DNA from: Hyphomicrobiales bacterium
GTDB taxonomy: Bacteria > Pseudomonadota > Alphaproteobacteria > Rhizobiales > Beijerinckiaceae
Length of the DNA stretch: 10,420 nt
Assembly (NCBI GenBank): GCA_028290595.1
Contig: JAQGJO010000573.1
Span: 1 to 10,420, forward strand
Direction of reading: 5' to 3'
A program made the translations under genes and the position numbers. Shown in pieces: positions 5,889-10,420 of this stretch. Each line of letters opens with the position of its first letter. The first letter of the stretch is position 1. The notes beneath the pieces were generated by a model, which saw only the letters and a program-made list of their open reading frames with translations, was not told the origin of the DNA and ran no database searches.

Positions 5889-6503
5889 CTATTTGCGCCC
5901 GGTGCGAGCCATCTCGCTCAAAATGCGCGCCACCCGGCGTTTAACGGCGCGCTTATGAAGGCGCCGTGACATCTTGTCTTTGGCCCTTCGTTCCTGAAGC
6001 GCTGCAAATTCGGACGTGCCTGGCATCGGCGGAATTTTTGCCAAAGCGGCGAGGCGCTTGTTTTCGAAATGCTCGACTAGGTCCGTTTCGTCAATCAATG
6101 GAGGCCGGCCCGGTATGTACGGAATGCGTCCACGCAAACAGAGATACCAAATTTGCCGCGGGGTGCGCTCGAATTTAATTGCGGCTTCGGCGATCGTCAG
6201 CAGGATGAATGGTTTCGGCTCTGCGCCTGCGGACACGAATTCGAATTTTTCCGATTCTCCCTTCGCCCGTTTTTTCCGACCAGTTGTAAGTTTCACCTCG
6301 CGCATAACGCGTCGTTGTTTTGCCCGTGCGACATATATTTCCAAATCTTTTTCATCGATCGTGACCGGCCGGCGGCGCATGTATCCCAGCTTTCGGTCGA
6401 GTCGAAGCCGCTTAACGTGAGCGCATGAACGTCGCAGCAATTTTGCCGCTTCACTCTCAAGCAACAGTTTTGGCAGATGAATCTCTGATGGCGTATCGGT
6501 CAT
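5889..6503 (-). CDS. Protein with two excisionase-type HTH units
   Basis: A 204-residue basic protein, probably DNA-binding. Two segments share the pattern of a MerR/excisionase-like winged HTH. The first (about 12-60) reads LLLESEAAKLLRRSCAHVKR ... RRRPVTIDEKDLEIYVAR. The second (about 100-148) reads ILLTIAEAAIKFERTPRQIW ... IPGRPPLIDETDLVEHFENK. Each has the xExAAK/AEAA helix, a recognition helix, and a closing I-D-E-x-D-L helix. A basic linker (73-82) separates them and a very basic tail follows (about 171-204, KDKMSRRLHKRAVKRR). Usual excisionase or AlpA proteins carry one such unit, so an internal duplication is likely. The ATG at 6503 has no clear ribosome site. It runs towards the recombinase stump and the cluster at 4529-5519. 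Control of the element or of excision is inferred; its DNA target is unknown. Its codons are less GC-rich than the primase gene. Confidence 0.6.
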   Translation of the reverse strand: MTDTPSEIHLPKLLLESEAAKLLRRSCAHVKRLRLDRKLGYMRRRPVTIDEKDLEIYVARAKQRRVMREVKLTTGRKKRAKGESEKFEFVSAGAEPKPFILLTIAEAAIKFERTPRQIWYLCLRGRIPYIPGRPPLIDETDLVEHFENKRLAALAKIPPMPGTSEFAALQERRAKDKMSRRLHKRAVKRRVARILSEMARTGRK

Positions 6504-6766
6504 GCGCTGATGAAACTGCGCGGGCTACGTGTTGTCAAACGGCAGATTTGTATCGGTATGCGCATGACAACGAAAGCCTTCCTTACAGCCATCTAGCCCC
6601 GTAGATTCAAAATCGAGCCAGAAGTGCTGCAGTAATAGAGTAGCTATCACAGTCCGGAGTCTCGGCGGGATGTCCAGGCGAAAGCTAAAGACGTCGAGGG
6701 CCGCAGTCTCAGGCACTTCTAACTCCGGACGCTCACATAGCGCTTAGAAGGCGCGGGGAGACCAAA
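6504..6766. other. Divergent intergenic region with crossed inverted repeats
   Basis: No convincing gene; a 63-codon minus frame at 6525-6716 has no ribosome site or coding bias. GTCCGGAGT (6652-6660) is perfectly complementary to ACTCCGGAC (6722-6730), and AGAAGTGC (6620-6627) to GCACTTCT (6713-6720). The pairs are interlaced rather than nested, so both could form together only as a pseudoknot. The region ends 36 bp before the small gene at 6767 and may be its leader or a site for a regulator. No clear -35/-10 pair was found. Confidence 0.35.
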
Positions 6767-6961
6767 ATGAATGATACCACGTCGGAAGCTTTCGAGACCG
6801 AATCTGTTGCCGCAATCGAAAGGGATCTACGGGATTCCCGACGGAAGAGGCGCGCAGAAGATTTCCTGTTTCACCTAGAAGAGCTCATGTCTGTCTACAG
6901 GAACACCACGAACCGCTTGCTGAAACAGCGATGCTCCCGCTTGCTCGGAATGAGTCGATGA
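6767..6961 (+). CDS. Small charged helical protein, 64 aa, unknown function
   Basis: A short gene with a good ribosome site (GGGGAG at 6755-6760, six bases before the ATG) and a hairpin after its stop. The product is highly charged and predicted mostly helical: an acidic start (MNDTTSEAFETESVAAIERD), a basic patch at 22-30 (RDSRRKRRAE), then an amphipathic stretch FLFHLEELMSVYRNTTNRLL. One Cys at 56. No membrane segment or signal peptide. The fold could be a small regulator or a partner-binding peptide, but I do not recognise a family. The spacing to neighbours shows it is a single-gene unit. Confidence 0.5.
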   Translation: MNDTTSEAFETESVAAIERDLRDSRRKRRAEDFLFHLEELMSVYRNTTNRLLKQRCSRLLGMSR

Positions 6962-6991
6962 CAGGCGATTGACCGGCAAGTGGTTGACTTC

Positions 6992-7021
6992 AAGAGGGGC
7001 GCCAAGGTCGGTGCCCCTCTT
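6992..7021 (+). terminator. Hairpin after the 64-residue gene
   Basis: AAGAGGGGCGCC (6992-7003) pairs with GGTGCCCCTCTT (7010-7021) through 12 base pairs with one G-T wobble and a six-base loop (AAGGTC). It begins 30 bp after the stop codon. The T run is short (TCTTAGTT), so intrinsic termination may be weak; it could instead protect the transcript's 3' end. Confidence 0.5.
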
Positions 7022-7164
7022 AGTTAGGGGCCATGCCTGTGGCCCCGCACCACGAAAATGAGGCTTTTCCGGCTGCTTGCGCGCAAGCCGCGCCCAACAA
7101 TCTCGAGAAATGCCTAATACTGCTGCATTACGTCTACATTCATGATGTTATTACAGGCTTGAAA

Positions 7165-7218
7165 GGCGATCGGCCGCGGCGCCAGCCTGACGCGGGGCAG
7201 CTCGGCGCCGGCTCGGAG
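7165..7218. repeat. 54-bp dispersed repeat, copy A
   Basis: Matches bases 7533-7586 in the same orientation at 46 of 54 positions without gaps. The best conserved part is GCGGGGCAGCTCG (7192-7204), followed after one G/C mismatch by CCGGCTCGGAG to 7218. Mismatches do not follow a three-base rhythm, so the unit is more likely a non-coding repeat than a protein motif. Confidence 0.6.
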
Positions 7219-7532
7219 ATGAGGCTTCGTCGCTCGGTGAGTGGGAACGGCCCGGTCTGTGCGGGCGGTACAGCACTGCAAATATTGCGCAGTGTGAACG
7301 GCTGCGGCGGGCCTCTCGCTAGGGATCCCTGCACGGCCTAAAGCGGTGTCAGCAAGGAAGTCGGATCGCATGGCCATAACGGCCCTGGCCAGAGCGGATA
7401 ACCCGTTAAGGGCCGGCTGATCGATCGGGAGCTCGCAACAGCCCTGGGGCATAAATGGCGCCAGCGGTCGTCGTCGCTATCCGCCATCCACAATTCCGAA
7501 GAGCAGGGGCGACGGTTTCTCGGCGCTTATAG

Positions 7533-7586
7533 GGCGATCGATCGCGGCGCCTGTCCGGTGCGGGGCAGCTCGCCGCCGGCTCGGAG
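7533..7586. repeat. 54-bp dispersed repeat, copy B
   Basis: Second copy, 368 bp downstream of copy A. It contains the perfect 12-bp palindrome GCGATCGATCGC (7534-7545), altered in copy A to GCGATCGGCCGC, and its end forms the 15-bp palindrome CCGGCTCGGAGCCGG (7576-7590). The two palindromes at the unit's ends would make a folded RNA or a small interspersed element. Confidence 0.6.
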
Positions 7587-7701
7587 CCGGACCTGGCCCC
7601 CGGGTGACGGTTTGGGGCATTAAACGCAGGCTGCGTCGGACGCGCGCACAAAAATTTTACGCCAAAACTGATTTCCGGGCTAGCCGGCCAGGGCGCGGAC
7701 G

Positions 7702-8010
7702 CTACCCAAGAGGAATTCCCTTTTCAGACATACATTTTTGAAACACAAAGAGCGGCTTTTGATCGCCTACCGTGGTGGCATTGTTCAGGACTTTTGATGT
7801 TAGCGAATTGTAGTAGGCATCAAACCCCCGATAAAAACCTTCCAGCCCCTTTTCGCTGGGCGCCGCGCGTACTGCGGCAACGCACTGCTTAACGACCCTG
7901 TCGATTGCCCCTGTCTGATCAGGTGCGGCCTGCGTTTGAGCTAACGCTGACGCGCCGCACAGCCCAATCGTGATGGCCGACGCCGCGGCTACAAAATGCA
8001 TATGCTTCAT
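7702..8010 (-). CDS. Small exported protein of unknown function, 102 aa
   Basis: A secreted or periplasmic protein. It has a typical Sec signal peptide: a short basic start (MKHMH), a hydrophobic core (FVAAASAITIGLCGASA) and a likely cut after ALA-24 (SALA|QTQ). The mature part is about 78 residues with two Cys (C43 in VVKQCVAAV, C93 in FQKCMSEKG) that could form a disulphide, and an aromatic centre (LEGFYRGFDAYYNSL). The Cys in the signal peptide (C18) is not in a lipobox. A strong ribosome site (GGGGGAAG, plus 8013-8020) precedes the ATG at 8010. It is transcribed away from the tail fibre gene and looks like a host gene rather than a phage gene, which would put an element boundary near it. 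I do not recognise the family. Confidence 0.65.
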   Translation of the reverse strand: MKHMHFVAAASAITIGLCGASALAQTQAAPDQTGAIDRVVKQCVAAVRAAPSEKGLEGFYRGFDAYYNSLTSKVLNNATTVGDQKPLFVFQKCMSEKGIPLG

Positions 8011-8085
8011 GTCTTCCCCCGCCTTGAAATGCGTCCAGCCTCGAAAGAAAAACCGGCCGCCCGCGCGCTATAATTTTTCGTTAAT

Positions 8086-8102
8086 GCGTGACGCTATCAC
8101 GC
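8086..8102. promoter_or_regulatory. Inverted repeat, operator candidate upstream of the exported protein gene
   Basis: GCGTGA (8086-8091) and TCACGC (8097-8102) are perfect inverted arms around a five-base centre (CGCTA), the layout of a dimeric regulator site. It lies 76 bp upstream of the minus-strand start at 8010, next to an AT-rich patch (TATAATTTTTCGTTAA, 8070-8085) that may hold the promoter; no good -35 box was found. Confidence 0.35.
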
Positions 8103-8278
8103 GATGCCTGCCGGCGTGAAGCGAGTTGGCACGATCGACGCGAGTTGGATCTGATCGGAAGGGCTATTGCACCGCGGCCGAGACGCCCACGGGCACTGCT
8201 CCCGTTCACTCGTCGGTAAGAAACTAGGGCCTATTCTTGCTGAGCGATACCTTTCGGCTCGCGACCGATCACCCCCAT

Positions 8279-8303
8279 TAACAAAAGAGCCACCTCGGGC
8301 TCT
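8279..8303 (-). terminator. Hairpin with T tract on the minus strand, just before the tail fibre gene
   Basis: Read on the minus strand, AGAGCC, a six-base loop, GGCTCT and then TTTTGTT form a short intrinsic-terminator shape (plus arms 8286-8291 and 8298-8303). It would stop transcription coming leftward out of the tail fibre locus. On the plus strand the same hairpin lies 12 bp before the start codon and could influence translation. The 6-bp stem is short. Confidence 0.4.
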
Positions 8304-8315
8304 CGGTGATCCGTC

Positions 8316-10223
8316 ATGGCCTATCCGACAATCTACCCGCTCAATTACAGCTACACCGGCTTTCAGCAAGCGCAGGGCAACAACTCGTTCCCCGGGACGC
8401 AACTCGATGCGGATTTGCATGGCCTTCGCGACAGCGTCAGTGCTTTGGCGTTGTTCACAGGGGGCATCATCCGCTCAGACGGTCGGCTCAAAAATGGCGT
8501 TGTCACCCGCGATAGCTTGGCGCCGGCCCTGCAGACGGCCGGGATCGCACCGGCGAATGCGTGGACGAGCGCCACCAGCTACGCCGTCGATATCGCCGTC
8601 GTTCACAATAGCAATCTTTACCGCGCCCTGGTTGCACACACGTCCGGCGTTTTCGCGACCGACCTCGCCGTCGGCAAATGGGTTTTGGTCAGCGCGCTTA
8701 TCGGCAATGATCAGGCCATCACACCAGAGCAGTTCCGGCTCGCAATCGATGCCGATTGGACCAATGCGTTTCAGAGGCTGGCAAGCCACGTCAATACCTA
8801 TGGTGGTTGCCGCGTAGAGTGCGGCCAAAACGTCGTCTACAATATTTGGTCCGCTGGAAGTACCCCGACGACCTTGATGGTTTTCAACAATGTCCAAGGG
8901 CTCACGATCAACAGCAATTCGGCGAGGTTCACCACGGACAACCTGTTCGCCGGTTTTGAGACGCCGCGCCTCGTCTTTTTTCGCGGCTCGAGCGGCATCA
9001 TCAACGGGCTGGACTTCGAGCAAACCGGGCTCACCACCCTGCAATCTCAGAAAGGTGCAGTGCTGTTCGAAATTGGAGATCACTCCGGAGGACCCAGCAG
9101 CTCGAACGTCATCCTCAACAACATCAGGCAATTTGGCGGTACCCAGGGAATCACCGTAGCTCCGGGGCAGCCCTATGCTCTGCGCAGCGCCGCACGCATT
9201 GAGGTCAATAACGCGGAGTTCGATACGGTTTTCTATCCGCAGCTATTCCAGGGGGCGGGCGAGCAATATACTGCGCGGGGAGTATCGACCAAATACGCCG
9301 GGCGATCCTATTTCTCGGAAGGTAGCGGCCAGCACGATGTTGACATGGTCAGCCAGGGCTCGGCCAGCGGCAACGCCGATTGCGTCATCGTCTCGTATGC
9401 CCGGCCGCTGAACATCGAAGAGCGGAATTCCAATTCCAGCATCAAGCTACGCTATCGCAACCTGGGCCGCGTCGCCGACACGATCTCCGAGGCGTGCGTC
9501 GTCCTTGCTATGCGGCAGACCGTGGCGCCCGTGTCAATCACGGCCGCGGCCAACAACGGATCAGGCAAGACTCGTCTGACGGTCGATTCCGCTGCCGACA
9601 TGGCAACTGGCCAAGAATGGTTTTTCAGCAGTGCAACGGGTACGACGGCCATCAATGGCAAACATGTCGTCACCAAAATTGACGCGACCCACATCGATTT
9701 GTTGGACGTCACCTACGTCGCCAATAGCCCCGCCGGCAACGTCCGCGTCCCGGTCACGATCAAAAACATCGATCTCGATTTCGAGGTAAGCAGTTCCGAC
9801 GGCTACCAGCAGCCGCCGCTGTTGCTGACCTACAAGAACAAGCATGATCTTTCCATCGACGATTCCGGCGTGCCATGCGGCTACACCATCGAAAATCTGT
9901 CCATCCGGGGAACGGCGAAGGGCTATAACAATGGCACGCGGGCGCTGGATCTGTTCAGCAACGATTACGGCTCGCTCAGCACCGGGCATTCCTACGGCGT
10001 CTGGACCGGCGAAACCATCCGCAATGTCAGCGTCAACGGCCTCACGCTGGAAGGAACGTCCAGCGACGTCAAGATCAACGCCACCGATATGATCAATCTG
10101 GAATTGATCAACATCGTCAGCGCCAGCGGCTTCACCTGGACGGTCACCGATCCCAACGTGGTAGCCTACCGCCGGAATGTGATAGCGACCGGCCTCACCG
10201 ATCCGGTGCTCGGGTTCTTCTAG
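8316..10223 (+). CDS. Phage tail fibre / tailspike-like protein, ends at an in-frame amber codon
   Basis: Probable receptor-binding tail protein of a phage. Residues 1-70 (MAYPTIYPLNYSYTGF ... LDADLHGLRDSVSAL ... IIRSDGRLKNGVVTRDSL) match the N-terminal attachment part common in rhizobial phage tail fibres. Residues about 82-126 (WTSATSYAVDIAVVHN ... LYRALVAHTSGVF ... GKWVLV) match a small carbohydrate-binding, chitin-binding-like module. From about 165 on, repeated N/G/I-rich short strands (LTINSNSARF, IINGLDFEQTG, VILNNIRQFGG) suggest a right-handed beta-helix as in tailspikes. An insertion near 410-470 (ITAAANNGSGKTRLTVDSAA) looks like a separate beta domain. There is no strong ribosome site; GGTG at 8305-8308 is the nearest. 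TAG at 10221 ends the frame, but tail-fibre-like sequence continues in frame. No other tail or capsid gene is in the window. Confidence 0.75.
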   Translation: MAYPTIYPLNYSYTGFQQAQGNNSFPGTQLDADLHGLRDSVSALALFTGGIIRSDGRLKNGVVTRDSLAPALQTAGIAPANAWTSATSYAVDIAVVHNSNLYRALVAHTSGVFATDLAVGKWVLVSALIGNDQAITPEQFRLAIDADWTNAFQRLASHVNTYGGCRVECGQNVVYNIWSAGSTPTTLMVFNNVQGLTINSNSARFTTDNLFAGFETPRLVFFRGSSGIINGLDFEQTGLTTLQSQKGAVLFEIGDHSGGPSSSNVILNNIRQFGGTQGITVAPGQPYALRSAARIEVNNAEFDTVFYPQLFQGAGEQYTARGVSTKYAGRSYFSEGSGQHDVDMVSQGSASGNADCVIVSYARPLNIEERNSNSSIKLRYRNLGRVADTISEACVVLAMRQTVAPVSITAAANNGSGKTRLTVDSAADMATGQEWFFSSATGTTAINGKHVVTKIDATHIDLLDVTYVANSPAGNVRVPVTIKNIDLDFEVSSSDGYQQPPLLLTYKNKHDLSIDDSGVPCGYTIENLSIRGTAKGYNNGTRALDLFSNDYGSLSTGHSYGVWTGETIRNVSVNGLTLEGTSSDVKINATDMINLELINIVSASGFTWTVTDPNVVAYRRNVIATGLTDPVLGFF

Positions 10224-10420
10224 ATCGCGCCAACGACATACGAATTGGGCTTCTCCGGCACGTCAGGCACTGCGCGCTTCTGGAACGACACCTCCGGTTC
10301 GCGCGTCGATGTCAGGGCGCCGACCGGCGGGATAGGCAACGTCAACATCACCTGGCCGGGGATTTCCGGAACCGTGGTGACGGAAGCCGGCGCCGCGACG
10401 CTCGCCAATAAGACAGTTGC
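10224..10420 (+). pseudogene. In-frame continuation of the tail fibre gene beyond the amber codon, cut by the window edge
   Basis: The same frame stays open for 65 codons to the edge. It reads IAPTTYELGFSGTSGTARFW and then motifs such as RVDVRAPTGGIGN, NITWPGISGTVVTEAG and LANKTV. These resemble the C-terminal repeats of phage tail fibres, where a Y/F-W-D/N segment, an APTGG-like turn, an LPxxSGTV strand and LxNKT recur. No plausible start codon with a ribosome site lies after the TAG (the first candidate, TTG at 10245, has none), so this is best seen as the distal part of the same protein. Confidence 0.65.

Larger units (their letters stand above)
7022..7701. other. Gene-poor stretch of about 680 bp
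   Basis: Apart from the two 54-bp repeats listed separately, I see no supported gene. The open frames on both strands lack ribosome sites and their residues are dominated by Arg, Ala, Pro and Gly as expected of GC-rich non-coding DNA. It contains several short palindromes: CTTGCGCGCAAG (7076-7087), GCGATCGATCGC (7534-7545) and CCGGCTCGGAGCCGG (7576-7590). No tRNA cloverleaf was recognised. Confidence 0.4.

Noticed and set aside
5617..5958. A 113-codon plus frame across the junction region
   Set aside because: No ribosome site, very high Cys and Arg, runs into the opposite-strand HTH gene, and no family resemblance.
6525..6716. A 63-codon minus frame upstream of the tandem HTH gene
   Set aside because: No ribosome site or codon bias; the inverted repeats better explain the region.
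4412..7091. A 14-base match TGCGCGCAAGCCGC between the repeat region (4412-4425) and the palindrome at 7078-7091
   Set aside because: In 10 kb of GC-rich DNA one such match is expected by chance, and the rest of the repeat motif is not present at the second place.
8475..9131. A long minus frame (218 codons) opposite the tail fibre gene
   Set aside because: Antisense shadow caused by GC-rich codons; the plus frame has clear tail fibre motifs.
10221..10223. Genome-wide recoding of TAG as an amino acid
   Set aside because: Several other genes in the window end naturally with TAG, so any decoding here would have to be local read-through.
1..10420. CRISPR array, tRNA or rRNA gene, complete insertion sequence, restriction or toxin-antitoxin system
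   Set aside because: No regularly spaced repeats, cloverleaf, transposase motif with terminal repeats, methylase motif or toxin-antitoxin pair was seen on either strand.

Overview
The window looks like an alphaproteobacterial chromosome, most likely Rhizobiales (Bradyrhizobium-like). The coding frames are GC-rich with strong G/C third positions, and several proteins resemble families I associate with rhizobial mobile elements and phages. The genus is an inference; no rRNA, tRNA or housekeeping marker is present to fix it.

Left part (1-5519): the core of an integrated element with a satellite- or prophage-type replication module. After a terminator for a gene off the left edge (46-80) and a decayed minus-strand reading frame (197-546), an AT-rich divergent promoter/operator region (about 555-633) precedes a tight plus-strand cluster. 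The cluster holds a small excisionase/AlpA-type HTH protein (723-1028), an unrecognised 213-residue protein (1025-1666) and an 874-residue primase-helicase-like protein (1679-4303) with Prim-Pol, PriCT-2 and DUF3987-like parts. A 225-bp gap follows with three copies of a 16-19 bp motif, two of them forming a large inverted repeat; it is a good candidate for the element's replication origin or another cis-acting site. Then come an HGGxSTG-type phage protein (4529-5158) and a small overlapping protein (5148-5519), a pair often seen at the head of packaging genes. No large terminase follows.

Middle part (5520-7701): a mosaic junction. It holds a stump of a serine recombinase (5526-5642), a minus-strand protein with two excisionase-type HTH units (5889-6503), a structured non-coding stretch (6620-6730), a 64-residue orphan gene with a hairpin after it (6767-7021), and about 680 bp without a convincing gene that carries two diverged copies of a 54-bp repeat.

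Right part (7702-10420): a small exported protein on the minus strand (7702-8010), then a 635-codon phage tail fibre/tailspike-like gene (8316-10223). Its frame is closed by an amber codon but continues open, with tail-fibre-like sequence, for at least 65 codons to the window edge: a nonsense-mutated or read-through tail fibre gene.

Taken together, the HTH protein probably controls the element, the primase-helicase would start replication at the repeat-rich gap, and the HGGxSTG/small-protein pair suggests a packaging link. The missing terminase and capsid genes fit either a decayed prophage or a satellite that depends on a helper. No integrase is visible inside the window.
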